From assembly GCA_964530695.1 (NCBI GenBank), contig CAZGYQ010000006.1, positions 1-64,000 on the forward strand: 64,000 nt of DNA. Reading direction: 5' to 3'. This document shows, in pieces, positions 43,578 to 53,315 of this stretch. How positions within the stretch are numbered: position 1 is the stretch's first letter; every line of letters starts with the position of its first letter. The translations under genes were made by a program, and so were the position numbers. This DNA is from VFBF01 sp964530695. GTDB taxonomy: Bacteria; Pseudomonadota; Alphaproteobacteria; Caulobacterales; Aquidulcibacteraceae. The notes beneath the pieces are model-generated. The model was not told where the DNA came from and did no database searches. It was given only the letters and a program-made list of their open reading frames with translations.

Positions 43578-44990
43578 ATGATGCGCCACCTGTGGATAGG
43601 AATAGGGCTCGCCGCGATGACGGGCGCCTGCGCGACGAAGGCGGAGCCCCCGGCTCCACCGCAGTCATTTGCGGCGCAGGCGGCGACGCCGGCGGACGCG
43701 ACGACCGCGCCAGACAGCGTCTGGGTCGACGGATTCGCGACGCCGGAACTTACCGCCTACGTGGCGGAAGCCCTCAAGGCCAACCCAGGGTTGCGCGCCG
43801 CCGAAGCGCGTGCCCGCGCGGCGCATGAACGCGCCCGCGCCGCCGCGGGAAGCTGGCTGCCGGATCTCAACATCAGCTTCGGCACATCGCGGACCGAAAC
43901 ACCGGTCGCTGGAACCGACGACCGCCTCCGCGCGGACATTTCGACCTCGCTCCTCTCCACGACATGGGAGGCCGACCTCTGGGGCCGCGTGCTGGACGGA
44001 ACGCGCGCGCGTTTCGCGGACTCACGCGCCGCAAACGCCGACCTCGACGGCGCGCGCCTTTCCGTGGCCGGCCAGACCGCGAGCGCATGGATCAATCTGG
44101 TGCAGGCGCGGCAGCTTGCGGCGCTTGCCGCCGAGGATCTCGCACAGCGCGAGCGCGCGCTTGAAATCACCGACCGCCGCTACGCGAGCGGATTGCTCAC
44201 GGCGCTGTCGGTGCGCACCGCGCGCAGCCAGGTGGCCTCGGCGCGTGCGCAGCTGGCGGCGCAACGCGATGCACTGTTGCAGGCGTCGCGCACCCTGCAG
44301 GCGCTGCTCGGCCGTTACCCCGATGCTGCGCTTGCGACGCAATCGGAACTCCCTGCCCTGCAGCCGATTTCCGCCGCGGGCGCGCCGGCCGATCTTCTCG
44401 CGCGGCGCCCCGACGTGGCGGCGGCCGAAGCGCGCCTCGACGCCACGGGCCTGCGCGCCAGCGAGGCGCGCAAGGCGCTGCTGCCGCGCCTCACGCTGAG
44501 CGCGACCGCTTCCGGTTCGGGCGACGGACTGCGCGACATCACCGATGTCGACGGCCTCGTCACCCAGGTGCTCGGCGGTCTCGCCGCGCCGCTGTTCAAC
44601 GGCGGGGCGTTGCGGGCGGAGGCGCGCGCGGCGGCGGCGGACTCGCGCGCCGCGGCCGCAAACTATGTCGAAACGGCGATCGGGGCGTGGAGCGAAGTTG
44701 AAAGCGCGCTTTCGGCGGACGCGGCGTTCGCGATCCGCGAAACCGAACTCGCGAAGGCCGCCGAAGAGGCGCGAGAGGCGCAACGTCTCGCGGAGCGCGA
44801 GTACGCCAGCGGCGTCGCCACGATCTTCGAACTGATCGACGCCTACACCCGCCGCATCGACGCCGAGCGCGGGCTCATCCAGGCGCGCGCCGCGCGCGCC
44901 ACGAACCGCGTCACCTATCACGTCGCGCTGGGCGGCGGCGCCGAGACCGGCGGCCTCGCACCAGCCAGCACCGGGGAGAACGACCGATGA
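43578..44990 (+). CDS. NodT-type outer membrane efflux lipoprotein
   Basis: A 470-residue TolC/OprM-family outer membrane factor. A lipobox (MTGAC, about residue 15) marks the lipoprotein, typical of the NodT/OprM branch. Two halves contain the coiled-coil heptads (AEARARAAHERARAAAGSW, ARRPDVAAAEARLDATGLRASEARKALLPRL) that form the periplasmic tunnel. It is the outer membrane exit of the tripartite pump encoded next. The stop overlaps the adaptor start (ATGA, 44987-44990). Confidence 0.92.
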   Translation: MMRHLWIGIGLAAMTGACATKAEPPAPPQSFAAQAATPADATTAPDSVWVDGFATPELTAYVAEALKANPGLRAAEARARAAHERARAAAGSWLPDLNISFGTSRTETPVAGTDDRLRADISTSLLSTTWEADLWGRVLDGTRARFADSRAANADLDGARLSVAGQTASAWINLVQARQLAALAAEDLAQRERALEITDRRYASGLLTALSVRTARSQVASARAQLAAQRDALLQASRTLQALLGRYPDAALATQSELPALQPISAAGAPADLLARRPDVAAAEARLDATGLRASEARKALLPRLTLSATASGSGDGLRDITDVDGLVTQVLGGLAAPLFNGGALRAEARAAAADSRAAAANYVETAIGAWSEVESALSADAAFAIRETELAKAAEEAREAQRLAEREYASGVATIFELIDAYTRRIDAERGLIQARAARATNRVTYHVALGGGAETGGLAPASTGENDR

Positions 44991-46243
44991 GCGGTCCGAT
45001 GGAAAACGAAACCGAAGAACCCAAGAGCAGCGCGCTGACCCTCATCCGGCGCTTTGCGATGGTGCTCGCGCCGATCGGCGTCGTGGTGGGCGTGGTCTTG
45101 GTGATGGGCGTTCTCGACGCCACCAAGCCGAAGCCGGAGAAGAAGGATGAAAGCCCGGGCGCCGTGGCGGTGCAGGTCGCGCCCGTGGAGGCGCGCACGA
45201 CGCGCCTTTCGATCACCGTGCAGGGCGAGGCGAGGCCGAAGACGCAGGCAGCGCTCGCCGCGCAGGTGTCTGGGCGGATCGTTTCCGTCGATCCCGCATT
45301 CGCCGCTGGCGGTGCGTTCCGTCAGGGACAGGCGCTCGTGCGCATCGACGACGCCGATTATCGCCTCGCGGTGATCCGCGCGCGCAGCCAGGTGGCGCAG
45401 GCGCGCGAAGGCGTCGCACGCGAGGAAGCTGAGTCCGAACTCGCACGCCGCGACTGGGAAGCGCTCGGCCAGGGCCAGAAGGCCTCTCCCCTCGCGCTGC
45501 GCGAACCGCAGCTGGCGCAGGCCAAGGCCGCGCTCGACGCCGCGCAGGCGCAGCTTCGCTCCGCCGAGCTTGATCTCGAACGCACGAACGTGCGCGCGCC
45601 GTTCGACGGCCGCGTGCGGTCGAAGAAGCTCAATGTCGGCGACTTTGTCGGCCCCGGCGCCATCGTCGGCGAAGTGTTCGCCACCGACGTGATGGAAGTG
45701 CGCGTGCCGCTCGCCGACGGCGACCTCGCGCTGCTGCAGACGCCCGTCGGATTCAACGCGAGCGCGCAGCGCCGCGGCGCCGAAGCGCACCTCAGCGCGT
45801 CCGTCGGCGGCCAGGAACGCCGTTGGGAAGGCCGCCTCGTGCGCACCGAAGCCGCCGTCGATCCGCAGACCCGCCTTGTCTACGGCACCGTGGAAGTGCG
45901 CGATCCCTTCTCGTCGCGCAACGGCGCGCCGCTGGCGCCGGGCCTTTTCGTCACCGCGCACATTGATGGCGCGAAATCGGAGAGTTTCGCCGCCGCCCCG
46001 CGCTCGGCGCTGAAGCGCAACGAGTTCATCTATGTGGTGACCGCGCAGAACACGATCGACATCCGCACCGTGCGCGCGGCGCAGACAACGGGCGACGAAG
46101 TCTACTTCCGCACCGGCGTCCGGGCCGGCGAGCGGGTGGTCGTCTCGCACCTGCCCACGCCCCGTCAGGGGATGAAAGTCACGCCGATCGCGAGGGCCGC
46201 CGAGGCGGCCGCCTCGGACGATCTCCGGCAACGGTCGGAATAG
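44987..46243 (+). CDS. RND efflux membrane fusion (periplasmic adaptor) protein
   Basis: A 418-residue HlyD/AcrA-family adaptor. An N-terminal membrane anchor (about 20-42) is followed by the biotinyl/lipoyl domain halves (VQGEARPKTQAALAAQVSGRIVSV, FDGRVRSKKLNVGDFV) flanking an alpha-helical hairpin (QVAQAREGVAREEAESELARR). The beta-barrel and membrane-proximal domains follow (GLFVTAHIDG). It links the RND pump to the outer membrane factor. ATG 44987 overlaps the upstream gene by four bases. Confidence 0.93.
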   Translation: MSGPMENETEEPKSSALTLIRRFAMVLAPIGVVVGVVLVMGVLDATKPKPEKKDESPGAVAVQVAPVEARTTRLSITVQGEARPKTQAALAAQVSGRIVSVDPAFAAGGAFRQGQALVRIDDADYRLAVIRARSQVAQAREGVAREEAESELARRDWEALGQGQKASPLALREPQLAQAKAALDAAQAQLRSAELDLERTNVRAPFDGRVRSKKLNVGDFVGPGAIVGEVFATDVMEVRVPLADGDLALLQTPVGFNASAQRRGAEAHLSASVGGQERRWEGRLVRTEAAVDPQTRLVYGTVEVRDPFSSRNGAPLAPGLFVTAHIDGAKSESFAAAPRSALKRNEFIYVVTAQNTIDIRTVRAAQTTGDEVYFRTGVRAGERVVVSHLPTPRQGMKVTPIARAAEAAASDDLRQRSE

Positions 46244-46252
46244 GAGCACGCC

Positions 46253-49200
46253 ATGATGAAGGGCATCGTCGCCTGGTGGGGCAAGAACCCGGTCGCCGGG
46301 AACCTCATGATGCTCGCCTGCGCGATCGCGGGCCTGCTCTCCTTCATGAAGATGGAGAAGGAGTTCTTCCCGCCGGGCAAGGACCAGTCCGTCTACATCC
46401 AGGCGTTCTGGCCGGGCGCGTCGCCGGAAGACATGGAAAGCCAGGTCACCGTGCGCCTCGAGGAGGCGGTTGCCGATCTCAACGGCATCAACTGGGTCCG
46501 TTCGCGCTCCGGCGAAGGCTTCGCTTGGGTGAGCCTCAACGCCAATCCGGGCGTCGACATCCAGGCTTTGACGCAGGAAGCGCGCTCGAAGATCGATTCG
46601 ATCTCCGGCCTGCCCTCCAGCATGGAGCCGGTGCGCGTCGAGCAGCGCACGTTCCGCGACTGGACATACATCCTCTCCGTGCACGGCCAGAGCGACGAGC
46701 GCACCCTGCGCGCCACCGCCGAACGCCTGCGTGACCAGCTCTCGATCATCGACGGCGCCTCCAACACCATCGTCGTCGGCGCGCGACAGCCTGAAGTCTC
46801 CATCGAGATCTCCGAAGACCAGCTGCGCGGCTACGGGCTGACCTTCGACGACGTGGCGAGCGCGATCCGCCGCACGTCGATCAATCTTTCCTCCGGCTCA
46901 GTGCGCACGCAGGATGGCGACTACCAGCTGCGCGCGCGCAACCTCGCCGACACGCGCATCGATTTCGAGGCGATCATCATCCGCCAGACGCCCGACGGCG
47001 GCGTCGTGAAGGTCGGCGATGTCGCCAGGGTCATCGACGGCTTCCAGGACGTGAACGTCTATTCGCGGATGAACGGCGAGCCGTCGCTGCTCGTCACCGT
47101 GCAGGTGGGCGACACGTTCAACATCTGGGACGTCTCCAAGAAGGTCGACGAGGTCCTCAAGAAGGCCCGCGAGCAGCTGCCGACGGGCCTCGAGATCACG
47201 GCCGTCTACAACCAAGCCGAAGACTACAACGCGCTGACCGGCATCCTCTTCCAGAACGCCATGCAGGGCTTCGGGCTGATCTTCCTGCTGCTGCTGCTGA
47301 CGCTGCACCCGAAGGTCGCGACCTGGGCGACCATTGGCGTGATGACGGCCTTCCTCGGCTCGTTCTTCATCCTGCCGTACATGAACGTGTCGCTGAACTT
47401 CATGACGGTGTTCGGCTTCCTGCTGGTGCTCGGCATCATGGTCGATGACGCCATCATCGTCGGCGAGGCGGTCTACGAACGCATCGAGCGCGGCGAGCAC
47501 GGGGCGGACGCTTCGATCCTCGCCACACAGCTGGTGCTGAAGCCGCTCGTGGCGTCGGTGTTCGTGACCATGATCGCGTTCTCGCCGTGGATGCTGCTGC
47601 AGAGCGAAGTGCAGCAGTTCACGCGGTCGATCTCCATTGTCGTCATCTCGACGCTCGTGTTCTCGCTGATCGAAAGCCTCATCATCCTGCCGGCGCACCT
47701 CGCGCACGTCACGCTACCCAAGGGCAGCAACACCTTCTTCGGCCGGCTGATGACCTTCCAGCAGAAGTGCGCCCATTTCGTCATCTGGGTCGCGCGCAAC
47801 ATCCATGGCCCGCTGCTGCGCGGCGCGGTGAAGTGGCGCTACCTGACGCTCGCCATCTTCATCGGCGCCTTCATGATCGCCATCAGCTACGTCAACACGG
47901 GCCGCGTGAAGCAGACCTTCATGCCCGACGTCGAAGGCGACTTCATGATCTCCTCCATCGAGCTGCCGCAGACGACGCCGTTCTCGCGCATGGAGGAGGT
48001 CGCCGCGCAGCTCGACGCCGCGCGCACCCAGCTGGAAAAGGAAACGACGGCCGTCGCCTACAAGGACCCCAACACCGGCAAGATGTCGCGTGGGGTCGTG
48101 CGCTCGTGGAGTCAGGCGATCGAGGAGAACTCGATCCGCGCCTATGTCGGCCTCACGCCGCCGGAGGGTCGCCCGAAACTGCGGTCCAAGCAGGTCACCG
48201 CACGCCTCGAGGAACTGCTCGGCGAAGTGCCCGACGCCGAACGCATCTCCTTCTCGCTGTCGGGCAACGACAACGGGCCGGAGTTCCAGATCGCCATCCT
48301 CGGCGAGAATCAGGCGGATCTCCGCTCGGCGGTCGATGAGCTGAAGGCCAAGCTCTCCAGCTACTCCGCCATCTCCAGCGTGCGCGACAGCCAGGAAGCG
48401 GCGATCGAGGAGCTGCGCTTCACGCTGAAGCCCGGCGCCGAACAGACCGGCATCTCCATCGCCGATGTGTCGCGCCAGGTGCGCCAGGCTTATTTCGGCG
48501 AGGAGGCGCAACGCCTGCCGCGCGACGGCGACGACGTGCGCGTCTACGTCCGCTATCCGCGCGACGACCGGCGCACGCTGGAAAGCCTGCAGCAGTTCCG
48601 CATCCGCACGGCGGACGGCCGCGAGGTGCCGCTGGCGTCGGTCGCCGACGTCGAGTTCGCGCCGGGCGTCACCGGCCTCGACCGCCGCCAGCGTCTGCGC
48701 TCTATCCTCGTGGAAGCCGAAGGCGTGAAGGAAGAACGCCCGAAGATCATGAAGGAGCTGGAGGACCAGTTCTTCCCCGCCCTGCTGCAGAAATATCCCA
48801 CAGTCTCGCGCCGCGCGATCGGCGAGGCGGAGGCGCAGGCGGAGTTCTTCGGCGAACTGGGGCCGCTGATCCTGATGTCGCTGTTTGCGATGTACATGCT
48901 GCTGGCGATCGTCTTCCGCTCGTACTGGCAGCCGGCGCTGATCATGTCGGCGATCCCGTTCGCCTTCGTGGGCTCCACGTTCGGCCACGCGATCTTCGGC
49001 ACGTCGTTTGCGCTTTTCTCCTATCTCGGCGTGATCGCGGCGGCGGGCGTGGTGGTCAACGACAACGTCGTGCTCGTCGACAAGGCCAACCAGATCCGCG
49101 CCTTCTTCGGCCTGCGCAAGCTCAAGGCGGGCGAGCGCCCGCGCGAGGGTGAGGGAATCGCCGAGGTGCAGGGCGAAGACGGCTCGCGCTGGGAAGTGAA

Positions 49201-49729
49201 GCCCATCGGCGAGAGCTTCGAACTCGACGAGCCGCTGATGCGGAAATCCATCGCGGCGCACTTCGGCGATGGCGCGATTGAATTGCACCCGCGCTCAGGC
49301 ATGCCCGCGGAGCCGGAGTACGCCGGTTATTTCGCCACCCGCAACGAGTGGCGTCACCAGCAGGCGCGCGAGATGCGCGAAATGGCCGAGGGCGCAGAAG
49401 CCGAGGGCTACACGCTCGCGCGCGTCAGCGTCGCACATGGCGCCGTGGAGGCCGGCGTCTCGCGTTTCCGGCAGATCTTCCTCACGTCCGTCACTGAGTT
49501 CATCGGCATGGCGCCGATGATCCTGGAAAACGCCGCGATCGCGCAATTCCTGAAACCGATGGCGCTGTCGCTGGCGTTCGGCGTGCTCCTGTGCATGCCG
49601 GTGACACTGATCCTGACGCCCTGCTGGTACGTCATCGGCAAGGACATCAAGGGTCTGTTCGGGCGACTGCAACGGCTGTGGCTGCGCGGCTGGAATGGAC
49701 GCGCTCCGGAGGCGACGCCCGCGGAGTGA
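46253..49729 (+). CDS. HAE1-family RND efflux transporter with cytoplasmic insertion
   Basis: A 1158-residue AcrB/HAE1-type pump with 12 helices, two large periplasmic porter/docking domains and the conserved TM4 and TM10 motifs (GFLLVLGIMVDDAIIV; VVNDNVVLVDKAN at about 935-945). It captures substrates from the periplasm and passes them to the outer membrane factor using the proton gradient. It is about 110 residues longer than AcrB (1049). The extra length lies in the TM10-TM11 cytoplasmic loop: between R949 and the RFRQIFLTS motif (R1071) there are about 120 residues where relatives have about 25. The insert is hydrophilic with WEVKPIGESFELDE and an acidic helix EMREMAEGAEAEG. Confidence 0.92.
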   Translation: MMKGIVAWWGKNPVAGNLMMLACAIAGLLSFMKMEKEFFPPGKDQSVYIQAFWPGASPEDMESQVTVRLEEAVADLNGINWVRSRSGEGFAWVSLNANPGVDIQALTQEARSKIDSISGLPSSMEPVRVEQRTFRDWTYILSVHGQSDERTLRATAERLRDQLSIIDGASNTIVVGARQPEVSIEISEDQLRGYGLTFDDVASAIRRTSINLSSGSVRTQDGDYQLRARNLADTRIDFEAIIIRQTPDGGVVKVGDVARVIDGFQDVNVYSRMNGEPSLLVTVQVGDTFNIWDVSKKVDEVLKKAREQLPTGLEITAVYNQAEDYNALTGILFQNAMQGFGLIFLLLLLTLHPKVATWATIGVMTAFLGSFFILPYMNVSLNFMTVFGFLLVLGIMVDDAIIVGEAVYERIERGEHGADASILATQLVLKPLVASVFVTMIAFSPWMLLQSEVQQFTRSISIVVISTLVFSLIESLIILPAHLAHVTLPKGSNTFFGRLMTFQQKCAHFVIWVARNIHGPLLRGAVKWRYLTLAIFIGAFMIAISYVNTGRVKQTFMPDVEGDFMISSIELPQTTPFSRMEEVAAQLDAARTQLEKETTAVAYKDPNTGKMSRGVVRSWSQAIEENSIRAYVGLTPPEGRPKLRSKQVTARLEELLGEVPDAERISFSLSGNDNGPEFQIAILGENQADLRSAVDELKAKLSSYSAISSVRDSQEAAIEELRFTLKPGAEQTGISIADVSRQVRQAYFGEEAQRLPRDGDDVRVYVRYPRDDRRTLESLQQFRIRTADGREVPLASVADVEFAPGVTGLDRRQRLRSILVEAEGVKEERPKIMKELEDQFFPALLQKYPTVSRRAIGEAEAQAEFFGELGPLILMSLFAMYMLLAIVFRSYWQPALIMSAIPFAFVGSTFGHAIFGTSFALFSYLGVIAAAGVVVNDNVVLVDKANQIRAFFGLRKLKAGERPREGEGIAEVQGEDGSRWEVKPIGESFELDEPLMRKSIAAHFGDGAIELHPRSGMPAEPEYAGYFATRNEWRHQQAREMREMAEGAEAEGYTLARVSVAHGAVEAGVSRFRQIFLTSVTEFIGMAPMILENAAIAQFLKPMALSLAFGVLLCMPVTLILTPCWYVIGKDIKGLFGRLQRLWLRGWNGRAPEATPAE

Positions 49730-49751
49730 CGCACCGCCCCTTTTTGTTCGG

Positions 49752-49846
49752 CCCCGACGAAGGTCAGGGGTCCCTTCCAGGTTGGAACCTTGAGCGCGGC
49801 GCCACGATCCCCGCCCGCAATGGTCCCCGGCGATCGCGGGGGGCGA
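49752..49846. repeat. Intergenic GC-rich palindromes after the RND operon
   Basis: The 120-base gap contains an imperfect palindrome CCCCGAC...GTCAGGGG (49752-49770) and CCCCGC...GCGGGG (49809-49841) enclosing TGGTCCCCGGCGATC. No T-tract follows either one, so they are more likely dispersed repeats or convergent-end stems than terminators. Confidence 0.45.
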
Positions 49847-49847
49847 G

Positions 49848-50855
49848 CTAAGTTCCGCTCACCACCTGCTCGATGCGACCAAAAATGGAGTGCCCCCCTC
49901 CGTCGAGCATGTCGATCTCGACGCGGTCGCCGTGATGCAGGAACGGCGTTTCGGGCTTGCCTCCGCTGAGCGTCTCCACCGTGCGCATTTCCGCGATGCA
50001 CGAATAGCCGAGACCGCCTGCGCTCACGGGCTTGCCGGGAGAGCCATCAGGATCGCGGTTCGACACCGTGCCCGAGCCGATGATGGTTCCCGCGCATAAG
50101 GGGCGCGTCTTTGCGGCGTGTGCGATGAGGGTGGGAAAATCGAACGTCATCTCGACGCCCGCGTTCGGTTTGCCGAAGGCCTTGCCGTTGATGGCCGACA
50201 GAAGCGGCAGGCTGAGTTTCTTGCCGTCCCACGCCGCGCCCAGAGCGTCGGGCGTCACGGCGACCGGCGAGAACGCGCTCGACGGTTTTGCATGGAAGAA
50301 GCCGAAGCCCTTGGCGAGTTCGTTCGGGATGAGATTGCGCAAGGATACGTCGTTGACGAGCATCACGAGGCGGATCGCGTCGGCGGCCTCCTCCACGCTC
50401 GCGCCCTGCGGCACGTCGCCGACGATCACGGCCACCTCCGCCTCGAAATCGCAGCCCCAGTCTTCATCGGCGAGCGGGATCGGATCGCGCGGGCCGAGAA
50501 AACTGTCGCTGCCGCCCTGATACATCAGCGGATCGGTCCAGAAGCTCTCCGGCATCTCCGCGCCGCGCGCCTTGCGCACCAGTTCCACGTGATTGACGTA
50601 GGCCGAGCCGTCCGCCCACTGGAATGCGCGCGGCAAGGGCGAGGCGCACTCGCGCTCGTGGAAGCGCTCCTTCGGCACGGAGCCGTGGATAAGGCTCTCC
50701 TCCAGCGCCCGCAGCCCGGGCTCCGCATGCCCCCAGTCATCGAGCGCGGCCTGCAGCGTCTCCGCCACGGGAGAGGCGTCCACGCACCAGGCGAGATCTT
50801 CGGAAACGACGACGAGGCGGCCGTCACGGCCATGCTTGAGGGAGGCGAGTTTCAT
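49848..50855 (-). CDS. Fumarylacetoacetate hydrolase family protein (short FAH)
   Basis: A 335-residue single-domain FAH enzyme, close in length and sequence to the short bacterial fumarylacetoacetases (MKLASLKHGRDGRLVVVS, LPRAFQWADGSAYVNHVELVRKARGAEMPESF). Metal-binding acids lie in DFEAEVAVIVGDV and the catalytic loop in MLVNDVSLRNLI, then AGTIIGSGTVSN. It probably cleaves fumarylacetoacetate to fumarate and acetoacetate at the end of tyrosine catabolism. Maleylacetoacetate isomerase, the preceding enzyme, is encoded 2.5 kb away, supporting this. No homogentisate dioxygenase is in the window. Confidence 0.85.
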   Translation of the reverse strand: MKLASLKHGRDGRLVVVSEDLAWCVDASPVAETLQAALDDWGHAEPGLRALEESLIHGSVPKERFHERECASPLPRAFQWADGSAYVNHVELVRKARGAEMPESFWTDPLMYQGGSDSFLGPRDPIPLADEDWGCDFEAEVAVIVGDVPQGASVEEAADAIRLVMLVNDVSLRNLIPNELAKGFGFFHAKPSSAFSPVAVTPDALGAAWDGKKLSLPLLSAINGKAFGKPNAGVEMTFDFPTLIAHAAKTRPLCAGTIIGSGTVSNRDPDGSPGKPVSAGGLGYSCIAEMRTVETLSGGKPETPFLHHGDRVEIDMLDGGGHSIFGRIEQVVSGT

Positions 50856-50980
50856 GGGGGGAGACTAGCTCCTGCGATGGCCGGGCGCGAGGTCCCTGCG
50901 CGGGCAAATGACGACGGCCGGCTGCGCCTGGTCGGGCGGGTTTCTTGCGACCTGTTTCGAGGACCGGCAGACTGTCAACC

Positions 50981-52375
50981 ATGCGAACATCGATCCTGAA
51001 CCGGCCCCGTCCATGGCTCTCGCCGATCGCCGCGGCGGTCATCCTCATTCTCTCACCGAACGCCCACGCCCAGCAGGCGGCGCTGCGCTTCGGGCCCCTC
51101 GCCTTCGGCGCCACCGTCGAGGAGGCCAGGGCCGCACTACCAGAGGCGCGGTGGCATTCGCTCGCGACCCTTCCCAGCGGCGCGGTGTCCACGGCGACCG
51201 CCGCCGACGCCGTCGACTTCGCAGGACGGCGCGCGCACGTCTGGGTCCGGCACACGCGCTATGAGCGCGGGCTTGTGCTCGATACCGAGATCGACGCGCT
51301 GACCGCACTGCAATGCGTGGAGCAGTCGCGCACATGGTATCTGGCCGCGCGCGACGCCACCGGCCCGCTGCAGGCCAAGCCACCCCACGTCGTGACCCAG
51401 CCGGGCAGGACGACATTCAACGCCACGCGCACCGAGGGCGGTCTCGTCGTCCTGCCGCAAACGACCGCTGGAAGCTCGACCACCTTCGGCGAGACGATCG
51501 CCCTTGCGCCGGACGCGACCGCGATGCTCGACGCCCGGCGCGGCGTGACTCCCTGGCCGCAATCGAAGTGGAGGCGGCGGGATCCCGACACCTTCACCCT
51601 GAACGCCTCCAATGGCCAGACGACGCTCGGCAACCCTCACGTGGAAGTGACCACGGAATTTGACCCCCGGCGCTGCCGCCTGCGGCTGGAGGTCAGCATG
51701 GCGTTGCCGAAGCCGCCGCCGGCGGCCTTTGCATACGACGCCGCGAAAGCGACGCGCCGGCCCAGCCTGGCTTTGCGACACCACACAATGCTCGCCGTGC
51801 AGACGCCGGATCCGGTCGGCGCGCCGCTCGCGGCGCCGCTCACGCGCACCATGCAATGCTCGCTCGACCGGACGACGGGACTGACGTTCAGCTGCCGCCC
51901 GCCCGCGGAGACGCCGCCGCTCGCGAACGCGCACGTGCGCGCGCTCCGCCAGCTTGCCATGGGCTACATCTTTGACATGACCGGCGTCGACGTCGACGAT
52001 CCGCAGGAGATGACGATCTCGCTGCCCGTGACGCTCGATCCCGGCGACGTCCGGTCCTACGCGTTCGCTGATCAGCCAGCAAATGCGACCGGGCGGGTGC
52101 GCTTCGCCCGTCGGCCAGAGATTCTGCGCATGGATTATCCGCCCGCCGCCTTGCACGAAAACATTGAGGCGGACCTGACCGTGACGTGCCAGGCGCAGGC
52201 GGATCAGTCGGTCATCTGCACCCATGCCCGCGCGGCCGCCCCCGCCCACGCCGCACTGTTTCGCGCCGCCGCGATCAACGCAACAAGAGGCGTCCGCGTC
52301 GAACCGACACTGACCGACGGAGCGACGAGCAACGGCGCGGTGTTCGACGTGCGGCTGCAGTTCCGCATCGAGTAG
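50981..52375 (+). CDS. Secreted protein with TonB-C-like C-terminal domain
   Basis: A 464-residue protein with an N-terminal signal peptide (about residues 10-30, PIAAAVILILSPNAHAQ). The central body is beta-rich with several cysteines and no recognised motif. The last ~85 residues (DYPPAALHENIEADLTVTCQAQADQSV to the end) have the layout of a TonB C-terminal domain: YP..A, polar turn, C-rich strand, AAAIN helix, DG turn, final strand VFDVRLQFRIE. It is unlike a full TonB because no membrane anchor or proline-rich spacer is seen. ATG 50981 gives the shortest signal; an upstream in-frame ATG exists at 50945. Confidence 0.6.
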   Translation: MRTSILNRPRPWLSPIAAAVILILSPNAHAQQAALRFGPLAFGATVEEARAALPEARWHSLATLPSGAVSTATAADAVDFAGRRAHVWVRHTRYERGLVLDTEIDALTALQCVEQSRTWYLAARDATGPLQAKPPHVVTQPGRTTFNATRTEGGLVVLPQTTAGSSTTFGETIALAPDATAMLDARRGVTPWPQSKWRRRDPDTFTLNASNGQTTLGNPHVEVTTEFDPRRCRLRLEVSMALPKPPPAAFAYDAAKATRRPSLALRHHTMLAVQTPDPVGAPLAAPLTRTMQCSLDRTTGLTFSCRPPAETPPLANAHVRALRQLAMGYIFDMTGVDVDDPQEMTISLPVTLDPGDVRSYAFADQPANATGRVRFARRPEILRMDYPPAALHENIEADLTVTCQAQADQSVICTHARAAAPAHAALFRAAAINATRGVRVEPTLTDGATSNGAVFDVRLQFRIE

Positions 52376-52410
52376 GCTCGCGGCGGCATCCCTGTCACCA
52401 ATCTCATCGC

Positions 52411-52447
52411 CTTGCCTCCCTCAAGGGGAAGGTCGGGTGGGGGGCCG
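52411..52447. repeat. Dispersed intergenic repeat fragment
   Basis: CTCCC-TCAA-GGGGAAGGTCGGGTGGGG recalls the element at 9573-9630, sharing the AAGGTCGGG(T/C)GGGG tail. It lies in the 256-base gap before the second FAH-family gene, which holds nothing else recognised. Confidence 0.5.
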
Positions 52448-52631
52448 GCATCTCGGGTGTGACGCGTGCCGCGCAAGCAACGCCCCGTCATCGCCGGCAT
52501 GGGCCGAACATCCACGCACCGACGGCACGTGATCGACGCACCGCTGCCGGCGAGGGCGCCGGCGGTCCTGCTCTCCGCGGTCCACGCCCACCCACATTCC
52601 CTTCCCCCCGCGAACTGGCTATGCCCGCCCC

Positions 52632-53315
52632 ATGACCCAGCTGATCTTCCCGCTCGCCCCGCCCACGGTTCCCGTCGACGGGGAGACCCGCGCCTTTCCC
52701 GTCCGGCGCATCTACTGCGTCGGCCGCAACTACGCCGCGCACGCGCGCGAGATGGGCGCCGACCCGGGCGCCGAGCCACCCTTCTTCTTCATGAAGCCCG
52801 CCGACGCGATCGTGCTAGGCAATCGCGTCCCCTACCCGCCGGATACGGACAATCTCCACCACGAGGTCGAACTCGTCGTCGCCATCGGCCGCGGCGGCTG
52901 GGACGTGGCGTATGAGCAGGCGCTCGACCTCGTCTACGGCTACGCCGTCGGCGTCGATCTCACCAAGCGCGACCGGCAGAACGACGCGAAAGCCAAAGGC
53001 CAGCCGTGGGAACGCGGCAAGGCGTTCGAAGCGTCGGCGCCGATCTCGCCCATCTTCCCCGCCGAGCGCATCGGCCATCCGAAATCCGGCGCCATCGACC
53101 TAGCCGTGAACGGCGAGACACGCCAGTCGGGCGATCTTTCCGATCTCATCCTGCCCGTGCCGGCGATCATCGCGCGCATCTCCGAAGTGTGGACGCTGGC
53201 GCCGGGCGATCTCATCTTCACCGGCACGCCCGAAGGCGTCAGCCGCATCACGCGCGGCGATCAGGTATCGGCCCGCGTCGAAGGCGTCGCGCGCATAGAT
53301 TTCGAGATGAGCTGA
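52632..53315 (+). CDS. FAH-family hydrolase, fumarylpyruvate-hydrolase type
   Basis: A 227-residue FAA-hydrolase-fold enzyme. It carries the metal ligands in HHEVELVVAIG and GYAVGVDLTKRD and the active-site loop FTGTPEGVS. This short form (about 230 residues) includes fumarylpyruvate hydrolase, acylpyruvases and oxaloacetate-type decarboxylases, so the precise reaction is open. The TGA at 53313-53315 overlaps the start of the maleylacetoacetate isomerase gene (TGATG), implying coupled expression and a shared pathway of aromatic ring-cleavage products. Confidence 0.85.
   Translation: MTQLIFPLAPPTVPVDGETRAFPVRRIYCVGRNYAAHAREMGADPGAEPPFFFMKPADAIVLGNRVPYPPDTDNLHHEVELVVAIGRGGWDVAYEQALDLVYGYAVGVDLTKRDRQNDAKAKGQPWERGKAFEASAPISPIFPAERIGHPKSGAIDLAVNGETRQSGDLSDLILPVPAIIARISEVWTLAPGDLIFTGTPEGVSRITRGDQVSARVEGVARIDFEMS

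Noticed and set aside
47714..49288. Long minus-strand frame over the RND pump
   Set aside because: Shadow of the pump coding sequence; no protein family features, and the plus strand shows all RND motifs.
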